From NCBI RefSeq assembly GCF_000526795.1, contig NZ_JAGT01000001.1, positions 1,953,501 to 2,017,500 of the forward strand: a stretch of 64,000 bases of DNA. The letters run 5' to 3'. The DNA is from Ruminococcus flavefaciens AE3010 (GTDB lineage: Bacteria; Bacillota; Clostridia; Oscillospirales; Ruminococcaceae). A program made the position numbers and the translations under genes. The notes beneath the pieces are model-generated. The model saw only the letters and a program-made list of their open reading frames with translations, ran no database searches and was not told where the DNA came from. Below are positions 1 to 8,455 of this stretch, in pieces. Positions within the stretch are counted from its first letter, which is position 1. Every line of letters begins with the position of its first letter.

Positions 1-2
1 AG

Positions 3-404
3 GACTGCCCTTATGAGGTCACAGACCTGTTCACAGCGGCAGAAAAGGCTGACGTGCTCACATTCCACTGTCCTCTTACGGACAAGACCGCAGGCATCAT
101 CAACAGCGAGCTCCTCTCACACATGAAGCCTACCGCTATGCTGGTGAATACCTCACGCGGCGGAGTTGTCAGCGAAGCAGACCTTGCACAGGCACTTAAC
201 GACGGAAAGATAGCCGCTGCGTACCTTGACGTACTGGTAAAGGAGCCAATGTCTCCCGACACGCCGTTAAAGGGCGCTAAAAACTGCGTTATCACTCCAC
301 ATACCGCATGGGCTCCTCTCGAAACGAGACAGCGCCTCGTGGATATCGTCTGCGATAACATCAGGGCATGGCAGAGCGGCACTCCCCGAAACAAAGTCAA
401 CTGA
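3..404 (+). CDS. D-2-hydroxyacid dehydrogenase, C-terminal part (glycerate dehydrogenase-like)
   Basis: The reading frame is open from the left edge, so the start lies outside the window and only about 133 C-terminal residues are present. They hold the second half of the NAD-binding domain: FHCPLTDKTAGIIN, then the VNTSRGGVVSEADL segment with the substrate-side Arg, and the ITPHTAWAPLETRQRL segment with the catalytic His. The HTAW wording and the end NIRAWQSGTPRNKVN resemble glycerate/hydroxypyruvate reductase (HprA) rather than SerA with its ACT domain. It would reduce hydroxypyruvate or a similar 2-keto acid with NAD(P)H in the cytoplasm. The stop is 14 bp before proB, so the two are probably co-transcribed. 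Exact substrate is inferred. Confidence 0.85.
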   Translation, partial: DCPYEVTDLFTAAEKADVLTFHCPLTDKTAGIINSELLSHMKPTAMLVNTSRGGVVSEADLAQALNDGKIAAAYLDVLVKEPMSPDTPLKGAKNCVITPHTAWAPLETRQRLVDIVCDNIRAWQSGTPRNKVN

Positions 405-418
405 AAGAAGTCAGAACT

Positions 419-1210
419 ATGAGAAATATATCCGAAAAACAGCGTATCGTCATAAAGCTGGGTACCTCTACCCTGGCTCACAAGACGGGCAAGCTCAATA
501 TACGCCGCATGACCAATCTGGTCCGCGTTATATCCGACCTGCACAACTCGGGCCGTGAGATAATCATGGTATCCTCGGGAGCTGTTGGACTGGGCGCAGG
601 TAAGCTTGGACTTCCCGAAAAGCCCAAGGACACCAAGACCAAGCAGGCTGTTGCCGCTATCGGTCAGTGTGAGCTCATGCACGTATACGACGATATGTTT
701 GCTAAATACAGCGTCACCGTGGCGCAGATTCTGCTCACCAAGACCATAATCAATAACCCCAACCACTGCGAGAACTTCATGAATACCGTGGAAAAGCTGG
801 TGGGTATGGACGTTATCCCCATAGTCAACGAAAACGATACCATTGCTATAGATGAGCTGGAGCTTGAAATTGGCGAGAATGACTCCCTTTCCGCTCTTGT
901 TGCGGAGCTGTCCCGTGCAGACCTTCTGCTGATACTCTCCGACATCGACTCTCTCTATGACGACGACCCCCGCACGAATCCCGACGCCAAGCCAATACCG
1001 CTGGTTGAGAAGATAACTCCCGAGATAGAGGCTATGGCAGGAGGCGCAGGAACAAGTCTGGGAACAGGCGGCATGTCCACAAAGATAACTGCCGCTAAAA
1101 TAGCTACAAATGCAGGCATCGACATGATAATCATGAACGGAAAAGACCCCGAAAAGCTTTACGATCTCTTTGAGGACAAGGAGATAGGTACGCTTTTCAA
1201 GGCTCAGTAA
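419..1210 (+). CDS. proB: Glutamate 5-kinase, short form without PUA domain
   Basis: ATP-dependent phosphorylation of glutamate, first step of proline synthesis. The 263-residue protein is an amino acid kinase fold: VIKLGTSTLA near residue 12, VSSGAVGLG, the NENDTIA substrate loop near residue 140, LSDIDSLYDDDPR, and GTGGMSTKITAA near residue 220. E. coli ProB is about 100 residues longer because of a C-terminal PUA domain; this one stops after the kinase domain, as in some other Firmicutes. I start at the ATG at 419, 8 bp after GAAAGAAG, because an upstream in-frame start at 368 would lie inside the preceding gene. The partner proA is two genes downstream. Confidence 0.95.
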   Translation: MRNISEKQRIVIKLGTSTLAHKTGKLNIRRMTNLVRVISDLHNSGREIIMVSSGAVGLGAGKLGLPEKPKDTKTKQAVAAIGQCELMHVYDDMFAKYSVTVAQILLTKTIINNPNHCENFMNTVEKLVGMDVIPIVNENDTIAIDELELEIGENDSLSALVAELSRADLLLILSDIDSLYDDDPRTNPDAKPIPLVEKITPEIEAMAGGAGTSLGTGGMSTKITAAKIATNAGIDMIIMNGKDPEKLYDLFEDKEIGTLFKAQ

Positions 1211-1221
1211 GGAATACAGCC

Positions 1222-1710
1222 ATGGTCATATCAAAGGGCGCAGAGCGCGTTTCAAAAGTCGATACTTATCTCAACTGCGCCGAGGTCTTCGCCTACAGAA
1301 GCACCTGTCTCAAAAGGAAGTACGGCGCTGTCATAGTAAAGAACGACGCTGTTATCTCTACAGGCTACAACGGCTCTCCCCGTGGAACGGAGAACTGCTG
1401 CGACAGAGGCGAATGTCCGAGGATAGCCCGCGATATGCATCAGGGAGACGGCTACGGAATGTGCAGAGCTGTACACGCAGAGGCAAACGCCCTGCTGAAC
1501 TGCTCCCGTGAGCAAACCGTGGGGGCTGACCTGTATCTGACGGGAGTTAATCCCGCGGACGGCTCCATACACAGAGCAAAGCCCTGTCCCATATGTGCAA
1601 GGCATATCATACAGGCAGGCATAAGGAACGTTTATCTCCGTCAGAGCGACAAGGCTGATGACTATACAGTTATTCCTGCCGCAGAGCTGGAATGGTTCAA
1701 GACCGAATAA
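1222..1710 (+). CDS. dCMP deaminase (ComEB-like cytidine/deoxycytidylate deaminase)
   Basis: A zinc-dependent deaminase of 162 residues. The zinc site is visible: HAEANAL supplies His and catalytic Glu, and PCPICAR supplies the two cysteines. The cysteine-rich insert CCDRGECPR between strands is typical of dCMP deaminases of the ComEB type, which convert dCMP to dUMP for thymidylate synthesis. It starts 11 bp after proB and precedes proA by 77 bp, so it splits the usual proB-proA pair; the position looks like operon shuffling rather than a proline role. Free cytidine deamination is an alternative activity, but the length and Cys insert favour dCMP. Confidence 0.88.
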   Translation: MVISKGAERVSKVDTYLNCAEVFAYRSTCLKRKYGAVIVKNDAVISTGYNGSPRGTENCCDRGECPRIARDMHQGDGYGMCRAVHAEANALLNCSREQTVGADLYLTGVNPADGSIHRAKPCPICARHIIQAGIRNVYLRQSDKADDYTVIPAAELEWFKTE

Positions 1711-1787
1711 TACTGTAAATTGAAATAGGGAAGAAAATACTTTCCTAATTCGATCATTACAAGAATATACATACAAGAGGTGTAAAT

Positions 1788-3035
1788 ATGAGTTATACAG
1801 AGGAACTGGGAAAAAGAGCCAAGGCTGCCGAGGCAGCTGCGGCAGGCGCTTCAACTTCACAGAAAAATAACGCTCTCGCAGCTATATCAAAAGCTCTCCT
1901 TGCAAACAAGGAGCTTATAATCGCCGAGAATGCCAAGGATATCGCCGCTGCAAAGGCTAACGGCATGACCGAAGCAAAGCAGGACAGACTGAAGCTTGAC
2001 GTGAAGCGTATCGAGGGTATAGCCAAGGGCGTTGACGAGCTCATCGCACTGGCAGACCCTATCGGCGAGGTCATCGGCGGCGGCGTCCGTCCCAACGGCT
2101 TACAGATAATCAAGACAAGAGTACCTCTCGGAGTTATCGGCATTATCTTCGAGTCACGCCCCAATGTTACAGTTGACGCAGCTGCACTTTGCTTAAAGGC
2201 AGGCAACGTTGTTATACTGAAAGGCGGCAAGGAGGCTATAAACTCCAATATCTGCCTTGGTAACATAATGAGAAAAGCCATCGAGGAAGCAGGTCTCCCT
2301 GCTGATATGATACAGGTGGTTGACAAGACCGACCGTGAGACAACTACCGAGATAATGCGCCTCAACGGCTACGTTGACGTTATTATCCCCAGAGGAAGCG
2401 CAAACCTCATACAGGCTGTAGTCAAGAACGCTACAGTTCCTGTTATCGAAACAGGCGCAGGCAACTGCCACGTTTACGTTGACGCTTCCGCAGACCTTGA
2501 TATGGCTGTGGAGATAACCGACAACGCCAAAACACAGCGCCCTTCCGTATGCAACGCTATCGAGAGCCTTCTTGTACACAAGGACATCGCGGACAAGTTC
2601 CTGCCCCTCATAGCAGACCGCTTCAAGGAGCACAATGTAAAGCTCTACGGCTGCGACAGAACTATAGCTATCCTCGGTGATTCCGTGGAAAAGGCTACTG
2701 AAACGGAGTACGCAACGGAATTCAATGATTTCATCATCGCAATAAAGGTTGTGGACGATATCGACGAAGCTATCGCTCACATCAGAAAATACAGCACCAA
2801 GCATTCAGAGTGCATCGTTACAAGCTCCCTTGAAAACGCTCAGAAATTCCAGAGACAGGTGGACGCAGCAGCAGTATACGTAAACGCTTCCACTCGCTTC
2901 ACCGACGGCGGTGAATTCGGCTTCGGAGCAGAAATAGGCATTTCTACACAGAAGCTCCACGCAAGAGGTCCTATGGGGCTTACAGAACTTACCACAGTAA
3001 AATATCTGATAAACGGTAACGGTCAGATAAGATAA
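1788..3035 (+). CDS. proA: Glutamate-5-semialdehyde dehydrogenase (gamma-glutamyl phosphate reductase)
   Basis: Second step of proline synthesis: NADPH reduction of gamma-glutamyl phosphate made by ProB. The 415 residues match the family length. Motifs include VPLGVIGIIFESRPNVT near residue 105, LKGGKEAINSN, IPRGSANLI, and the catalytic segment KTQRPSVCNAIESLLVH near residue 250 with the active cysteine. FTDGGEFGFGAEIGIST near residue 365 is the family signature. The ATG at 1788 follows AAGAGGTG. It follows the deaminase gene by 77 bp, where I find no clear terminator or consensus promoter. Confidence 0.97.
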   Translation: MSYTEELGKRAKAAEAAAAGASTSQKNNALAAISKALLANKELIIAENAKDIAAAKANGMTEAKQDRLKLDVKRIEGIAKGVDELIALADPIGEVIGGGVRPNGLQIIKTRVPLGVIGIIFESRPNVTVDAAALCLKAGNVVILKGGKEAINSNICLGNIMRKAIEEAGLPADMIQVVDKTDRETTTEIMRLNGYVDVIIPRGSANLIQAVVKNATVPVIETGAGNCHVYVDASADLDMAVEITDNAKTQRPSVCNAIESLLVHKDIADKFLPLIADRFKEHNVKLYGCDRTIAILGDSVEKATETEYATEFNDFIIAIKVVDDIDEAIAHIRKYSTKHSECIVTSSLENAQKFQRQVDAAAVYVNASTRFTDGGEFGFGAEIGISTQKLHARGPMGLTELTTVKYLINGNGQIR

Positions 3036-3068
3036 ATACAGCATTTTATTTGATTTTTGGAGGTCGAA

Positions 3069-5399
3069 ATGGCTATTAGAAAAGATCTTGACGATATGCT
3101 CAACAGCCTTATGGACGGCGGCGGAAGCAGCGGAAGCACTCCCGCAAGAAGCCATAATACTCCGAGAGCTGCAAGAAAAAGCAAATTCGACGACATGTCC
3201 GTCGATGACCTGCTCCACGCTCTCGAGGAGGAAAAGCACCATATAGAGGAACAGCCTGTTGTCCACGATGACACACCGCCTGCTGTATGGGAATTCGCTC
3301 CCCCGTCCAGAGATATCCCCATTTCCGAGCCTGTGTCCGAAGCACAGCCCGAGGAGGAGGAAGTACCTAATATTATCGCAGAGGTAATGCATACAGAAGC
3401 TTCTGCGGAGGTAACAAGGGTGTTTGACACAGTTCCCATGCCGGATGAGCTGCCAAAGCCCGTCAAGAAAAAGAAGATAGTTATAACAGGCGAACTGCCC
3501 GACTACGAAGCGCTCCGCCGCGAAGAACAGGAGCGTGAAAAGCAGGCTGCACGGACTGCCGAGGTCGCTGCTGAGGAGGCTCACGCCGCTGAAAGAGCAA
3601 GAAGAGCTGCCGAGGCTGCCGCCGAGAGACAGCGCCTTATGGAAGAGGCTGAGCAGAGACGTCTGGCAAAAGAGGCTGAGGAAGCCGAGCGCCAGCGCCG
3701 CATTGCGGAGGCTGCTGAACAGGCACGTCTTGCGGAAGAAGCCGAAAGACAGCGCCGTATCGCTCAGATAGAGGCTGAAAAGCAGCGCAAGGCTGAGGAA
3801 ATGGCAATGCAGGCACGTCTTGCAGAGGAAGCCGAGCAGCGCAAACAGGCTGAGGAAGCTGAAAAGCAGCGTCAGATCGAGGAAATGCGCCGTCTTGCGG
3901 AAGAAGCCGAGACCAGAACAGCCGAGCCCGTTTCTCTTGCTGAGGAGATAATCGCAAACTCTTCCGCTGCCGAGAACGAAGTTGATTCAGCTATCGAAGC
4001 TCTGGGCGAAGCAGCAGAAGCTCCCGCAGAGATTCTCGAGGAAGCCGCTGAGGAAGCTGAAAAGCCCAAGAAGATGGGCTTCTTCAAGAAGCTTATAAAC
4101 AAGGGCAAGGAAGAAGAAAAGCCCGAGCACGAAACGGAGACAGCTCCCGAGGAGGGGCTCTTTGAGAGCGACGACAGCGCAGTTTCCGCTACAGACCTTA
4201 TCGACGCAGCTATTGCTGCCATAAATCATCCCGACGAGAATGTCACTGCCGAGGAATACAGCGATCCGGTGGGCAATATGCTGGATAATATCCGCGAGGA
4301 CGCTGCCGAGGCTATTGCTGATATAAATACTTCAAAGACTGCCGAGAAGCTTGTCCTCACCGACGAGGACATCATCAACGGTCTTACTCCCGACCTGAAG
4401 GAGCGATTTGACGCCCTCTCTCCAGACAAGCAGAGACAGGTCATAGACATGAGAAGATCACAGCTGGGCGCTGTAGCTCCCGACGCTGTGGACGAGGCTA
4501 TAAACGCCGCTGAGGAAGCTCCCGCAGCAGTTGACGAATATGAGGAGGCTGTCAACGCCGAGACCATGTTCGAGGCTGAGGAAGCCGCCGAGGAAACAGC
4601 TCAGGAGACCGCCGAGGAAGCTCCAAAGGCTGAGTCGCCTGCCGAAAAGCCACGAAAGTCCGAGTCCACCTTTGCAAAGATACTGGACGAGGATCCTGCT
4701 GAGCTCATTGCACAGCGCAGCGAACACGTTGAAAGCTCAGTATCAGAGGTTACCGATACGCCGAAGAAGAAGCGCCTTTACACCCTGCTTGGCGTAGTCC
4801 TCACAGCCTTTGCCGTGATCGGCATCATCGCTACTATCGCAAAGGGCATAGGCTTCGCTAAGAGCTTCACATCGGGCGAGGTCAAGAAGGACAGCTTCAC
4901 ACAGATGATCTACCCTGCGGCTATCATGGATATAGAGCCATTCAGCGATCCCTCACAGCTCACATCGGAGCAGATAATCACGGCTACCATATGGTCTGTC
5001 ATCATGGACGACAACAAGGTATCAAAGTACGATCCAACCCTTGATACTATAAGTATCCCCGATGTTGACGTGGAGAAGTACGCAGTTGAGCTCTTCGGCT
5101 CAAATATCCCCGCATTTGAACATGCTACCGTTGGTCCTGTGGAGTCCAGATTCTACTACTCCGACGGCGCTTATAACGTAAAGGTAAAGACTATCACCCA
5201 CACATACGCTCCCGAGATAAAGTCCATTACCAAGAACGGCAGCGAGTATACTCTCACTGTTGACTATATCGCAGAGCTTCCCCAGTGGATGGAAAAGACC
5301 GTTTCCAAGCAGGCTGAGTACAAGCTTATCGAAAAAGACGACGGTACATTCCAGTACAGCTCAATGAAGATTCTCTCGGTAAACAGCGGTAATCTTTAA
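3069..5399 (+). CDS. Large Ala/Glu-rich coiled-coil protein with one membrane segment, unknown function
   Basis: I do not recognise a named family. The 776-residue product begins with a charged region; from about residue 155 to 310 it is a highly repetitive A/E/R/Q-rich segment (units such as AEEAERQRRIAE) that should form a long coiled coil, TolA-like in composition. An acidic, low-complexity stretch follows to about residue 555, then a basic patch KKKR and a single membrane helix at about 570-592. The last 170 residues would be outside and form a compact mixed domain rich in Thr, Tyr and Ile. There is no N-terminal signal peptide, so topology is N-in, C-out. I choose the ATG at 3069 because GGAGGT at 3059-3064 is correctly spaced; a TTG at 3057 overlaps that site. 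It lies 33 bp after proA and ends in a strong terminator. Confidence 0.8.
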   Translation: MAIRKDLDDMLNSLMDGGGSSGSTPARSHNTPRAARKSKFDDMSVDDLLHALEEEKHHIEEQPVVHDDTPPAVWEFAPPSRDIPISEPVSEAQPEEEEVPNIIAEVMHTEASAEVTRVFDTVPMPDELPKPVKKKKIVITGELPDYEALRREEQEREKQAARTAEVAAEEAHAAERARRAAEAAAERQRLMEEAEQRRLAKEAEEAERQRRIAEAAEQARLAEEAERQRRIAQIEAEKQRKAEEMAMQARLAEEAEQRKQAEEAEKQRQIEEMRRLAEEAETRTAEPVSLAEEIIANSSAAENEVDSAIEALGEAAEAPAEILEEAAEEAEKPKKMGFFKKLINKGKEEEKPEHETETAPEEGLFESDDSAVSATDLIDAAIAAINHPDENVTAEEYSDPVGNMLDNIREDAAEAIADINTSKTAEKLVLTDEDIINGLTPDLKERFDALSPDKQRQVIDMRRSQLGAVAPDAVDEAINAAEEAPAAVDEYEEAVNAETMFEAEEAAEETAQETAEEAPKAESPAEKPRKSESTFAKILDEDPAELIAQRSEHVESSVSEVTDTPKKKRLYTLLGVVLTAFAVIGIIATIAKGIGFAKSFTSGEVKKDSFTQMIYPAAIMDIEPFSDPSQLTSEQIITATIWSVIMDDNKVSKYDPTLDTISIPDVDVEKYAVELFGSNIPAFEHATVGPVESRFYYSDGAYNVKVKTITHTYAPEIKSITKNGSEYTLTVDYIAELPQWMEKTVSKQAEYKLIEKDDGTFQYSSMKILSVNSGNL

Positions 5400-5406
5400 T
5401 AACATC

Positions 5407-5438
5407 AAAGCCACGGTACACTGTACTGTGGCTTTTTT
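5407..5438 (+). terminator. Rho-independent terminator of the proB-proA segment
   Basis: AGCCACGGTAC pairs with GTACTGTGGCT across a two- to three-base loop and is followed by six T. It lies 8 bp after the stop of the coiled-coil gene. Confidence 0.9.
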
Positions 5439-5499
5439 AATTCATAATTCATAATGCATAATTATTTTGTCGCTTGCGTGGACGAATTACGAATGACTA

Positions 5500-5727
5500 T
5501 CTGTAGGGAACGGCGCCCAACAGGCGCCGCTCCTGTTAGGAGCGCCTTCGTAATATTTCGCTGTTCTCTGAAAACTGTGAACAACGACCAGAGGTGACTC
5601 CCCATAAAATGGGGAGATGTCAGCAAAGCTGACAGAGGGGACGGGCTGGTTAAGCCTGCCTCCGGACTCCGCCAAAGGAACACAGTCCCTTTGGAATCCC
5701 GTTCATATTCTCAGCAAGCTATATCAA
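5500..5727 (-). repeat. Reverse, degenerate copy (copy E) of the modular hairpin element
   Basis: Read on the minus strand this carries the same modules as the elements near 8.0, 38.0, 39.8 and 55.0 kb: GCTGAGAATATGAACGGG, the hairpin around AAAGGGACTGTGTTCCTTT, a CTCCCCAT...ATGGGGAG hairpin, a TGTCAGC...GCTGACA hairpin and the GGCGCC palindrome next to GTAGGG at 5503. The terminal inverted repeats seen in the other copies are not recognisable here. Short frames inside it are not genes. The rest of the 5440-5936 gap is AT-rich, with a heptad-like TACTTTCTATTCACTACTCACTA tract (5736-5765, quoted in part) and the promoter at 5857. Confidence 0.75.
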
Positions 5728-5856
5728 CAAAAACCATACTACTTTCTATTCACTACTCACTAACCACTAATTATTACAAATAAGAAAATTCTCCCATGAA
5801 ATTATTACAAAAAAAATACAAATTCACAGTATCTCAGATTATTCATCAACAAACAG

Positions 5857-5885
5857 TTGACAATTTCTGTTTTTCTTGCTAAAAT
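5857..5885 (+). promoter_or_regulatory. SigA-type promoter for the PASTA pseudokinase gene
   Basis: TTGACA at 5857-5862, 17-bp spacer, TAAAAT at 5880-5885. It is followed by a very strong ribosome site AGGAGGAGGA (5921-5930) and the TTG start at 5937. Confidence 0.8.
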
Positions 5886-5936
5886 AGATATGATGCCTAT
5901 TTTGTGCATTGACTACTTTTAGGAGGAGGAACTGCT

Positions 5937-7937
5937 TTGGGAGATAGTAAGTTTTGCAACAGATGCATGGAAAAATATGACGATTCTATGCACGTTTGTC
6001 CGTCCTGCGGATACGTGGAAACAGATGAACATAACCCCATGTATGTCCCACCAGGTACGATACTCCATAGCAAATACCTCTGCGGTGTTCTTCTGGAATA
6101 CAACGGCGAGGGCGCGACCTATATCGGCGCTGATACAACTACAGGCAAAAAGGTGCTCATAAGAGAGTATATGCCTATAAACCTCTGCACCCGTGTCAAG
6201 AATAAGGCTATAATCAGCGTAAACTACAACAACCTTGCCAAGTACAAGGCGTTTATGGCTGAGTATACCGAGCTCAACAAGTCTCTTGCGAGACTCCGCA
6301 GCAATCCGAATATACCGCCTGTGCTGGATATGTTCGCCGAGAACAACACCACATATACCATTTTTGAATACATCGAAGGCGTTAAGATGCTGGATTACCT
6401 CAAGGAAAATGCAGGTGAGCTCAGCTGGGAACAGGTCGCTAAGATATTCCCTCCTCTGTTCACTACCATCGGCATTCTCCATAACGCAGGCATAATCCAC
6501 CGCGCTATCAGCCCTGATACAGTCTATATCAACGACAAGGGCGAGCTGAAACTCTTCGGCTTCTGCGTTTCAGCTGTCAGAACTGCAAATGCAGGTCTGG
6601 AATACGAGCTCTTCAAGGGCTACGCAGCTCCCGAGCAGTATTCCGCAAGCAGCAGCAGCCGTCAGGGTTCATGGACGGACGTTTACGGCGTCTGTGCGCT
6701 CCTTTACAGAGCTCTCACAGGCTGTATGCCCGTTGACTCAATGAGCCGACAGACCCACGACGACCTTCACGAGCCTCATATGCTTGATTCACGTATCCCA
6801 CGCCATGTGTCAAGAGTCATCATGGAGGGCATGAATCTAAACGGCAGAGACCGTATACAGACTATCACCGAGCTTGTTACAAAGCTCTTTGAACAGCCTG
6901 CTGAGGACGAGGAGGAAGAGCTTGACAATACAAGCACCGTTCTTCTCGGCAGCGGTATCGGCAATAATACAGCAGCTTCCGCTCTGCATGAATCTGCTCC
7001 ACAGCCTGTATATCAACAGGAAAATCCCCAGAACGTCATTCACGAGCGCAGCGCTCCCGTATACAAGAAGCCCCGCCGCGATGACAGCTACAGCTATGAA
7101 AAGGTAAATACAGTTGACAGGATAAAGGTACCAATAATCGTTGCTCTCCTGTTCTTAGCTATTATGATGATACTGGGCGTCATCTTCTACAAGCTGATAG
7201 TTCCCCCGGAGGATGAGACAACTGTCCAGAGCAGCCGACGCTCATCGTCCATATCGGATAACATCGTCCAGAGCACCACGAATTCCTCAAAGGACAAAAA
7301 CGTGGAAATGCCGAACCTTGTCAAGCAGTTCTATACCTTGTCCAAGGATAAGTACAAGGACGAATTCGTTCTCGATGCTGATTTTGAATACAACAACGAT
7401 TACGATAACGACGTTATCTTTGAACAGAGCGTTAAGGCAGGCGAGAAGATCGCTCAGGGCGACGTTATAAAGATAAAGGTCAGCAAGGGCAAGGAGACTG
7501 CTACTATCCCCGATTATCAGGGACTCACCGTAGAGCAGTACAAGAACGCTCTTGATACAGCAGGTATCCACGACCATAACTACCAGTTCGTCGAGTCCAA
7601 GAACTACTACGGCAAGGCAAATACTATCATTGAATTACAGGTGGACGGCAAGGTGGTAACACCTAACTCCACATTCAATAACAAGAGCGGCAAAAAGCTG
7701 ACGGTTTATTACGCTTCCTCAAGTGCGTCAGTACAGCAGACAACAGCTGCACAGGCAACGGAAGCACCTACAACTACCGCAGCAGCGGTCACAACTCAGG
7801 CTCCGCAGCCTACAACACAGGCTCCGACAGATCCGCCCGAGCCCATCACAAATCCGCCTGAGCCAATTACCAATCCACCCGAGCCGACAGAGCCGCCTGC
7901 TGAACAGCAGCAGCCTGCGGAAAACAACGGCGAATAA
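5937..7937 (+). CDS. Zinc-ribbon, kinase-fold (probable pseudokinase) membrane protein with PASTA-like repeats
   Basis: The 666-residue protein starts with a zinc ribbon (Cys 7, 10, 21, 24), then a Ser/Thr kinase fold (about 35-310), a membrane helix (about 398-422), two PASTA-like repeats (about 445-520 and 521-590) and a Pro/Thr tail. The kinase signatures are degraded: the VAIK lysine is Arg (R76), the HRD aspartate is Ala (H188-R189-A190), and the DFG position reads G208-F209-C210. The APEQY segment and the DVYGVCALLY helix remain, so the fold is likely kept while catalysis is probably lost. PASTA repeats usually bind cell-wall fragments, so it could sense the wall and dock partners inside. 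The start is TTG, 6 bp after AGGAGGAGGA; the first in-frame ATG would cut off the first zinc-ribbon cysteines. Confidence 0.85.
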   Translation: MGDSKFCNRCMEKYDDSMHVCPSCGYVETDEHNPMYVPPGTILHSKYLCGVLLEYNGEGATYIGADTTTGKKVLIREYMPINLCTRVKNKAIISVNYNNLAKYKAFMAEYTELNKSLARLRSNPNIPPVLDMFAENNTTYTIFEYIEGVKMLDYLKENAGELSWEQVAKIFPPLFTTIGILHNAGIIHRAISPDTVYINDKGELKLFGFCVSAVRTANAGLEYELFKGYAAPEQYSASSSSRQGSWTDVYGVCALLYRALTGCMPVDSMSRQTHDDLHEPHMLDSRIPRHVSRVIMEGMNLNGRDRIQTITELVTKLFEQPAEDEEEELDNTSTVLLGSGIGNNTAASALHESAPQPVYQQENPQNVIHERSAPVYKKPRRDDSYSYEKVNTVDRIKVPIIVALLFLAIMMILGVIFYKLIVPPEDETTVQSSRRSSSISDNIVQSTTNSSKDKNVEMPNLVKQFYTLSKDKYKDEFVLDADFEYNNDYDNDVIFEQSVKAGEKIAQGDVIKIKVSKGKETATIPDYQGLTVEQYKNALDTAGIHDHNYQFVESKNYYGKANTIIELQVDGKVVTPNSTFNNKSGKKLTVYYASSSASVQQTTAAQATEAPTTTAAAVTTQAPQPTTQAPTDPPEPITNPPEPITNPPEPTEPPAEQQQPAENNGE

Positions 7938-7969
7938 CAGCATAAGACAAATACCTATATATAAGTTTT

Positions 7970-8010
7970 GCCCCGAAGTGTTCACATGCACTTCGGGGCT
8001 TTATCTTTTT
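7970..8010 (+). terminator. Terminator of the pseudokinase gene
   Basis: GCCCCGAAGTG at 7970-7980 pairs with CACTTCGGGGC at 7989-7999, followed by TTTATCTTTTT. Confidence 0.93.
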
Positions 8011-8017
8011 GCCGAGA

Positions 8018-8455
8018 TAAATCATAATTTAACATAATAACGTCCTGAGGATATGAACGGGATTCCAAAGGGACTGTGTTCCTTTGGCAGAGTCCAGAGG
8101 CAGCGCCTCTGGTCGCTGTTCCCAGCTTTTAAAGAACAGCGAAACTTTACGAAGGCGCTCCTAACAGGAGCGACGACCCTCTGCCCTTCGGGCATCTCCC
8201 TATACTATAGGGAGTCACCGCATGGGTGAATCCCGAAAACAATCCAGTGAATTGTTTTCGGGAGAGGGTGACTCCCCACGGGGTGGGGAGATGTCGCAGC
8301 GCGACAGAGGGGACGGACCCGATTAGGGGGTCCTGCAAGAGAGGGCGTCCCTTAATGTTTTTCGGAAAACGTCCCTACCAAACGGGACGTCGAGACGCCG
8401 TCCCCTACATTTCGGGCGGATAATATCCGCCCCTACAAACGTAAATTATGATTTA
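8018..8455 (+). repeat. Modular hairpin element, full copy A (438 bp) with terminal inverted repeats
   Basis: Left end TAAATCATAATTTA (8018-8031) and right end TAAATTATGATTTA (8442-8455) are inverted copies. Between them are successive hairpins: AAAGGGACTGTGTTCCTTT; CAGAGGCAGCGCCTCTG; the GGCGCTCC...GGAGC unit; CTCCCTATACTATAGGGAG; the CCCGAAAACAAT...ATTGTTTTCGGG arms (8232-8262); CTCCCC...GGGGAG; TGTCGCAGCGCGACA; GGGACGTC units; and at the right end the REP-like GGGCGGATAATATCCGCCCCTAC (8414-8436, quoted in part as its arms GGGCGGAT and ATCCGCCC). It carries no credible gene. The right end lies inside the 3' end of the pectate lyase gene. Confidence 0.88.

Noticed and set aside
8226..8423. 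65-residue frame repeated at 8226, 38042 and 40033
   Set aside because: It recurs only because the repeat element recurs; no ribosome site, and the encoded residues simply translate hairpin arms.
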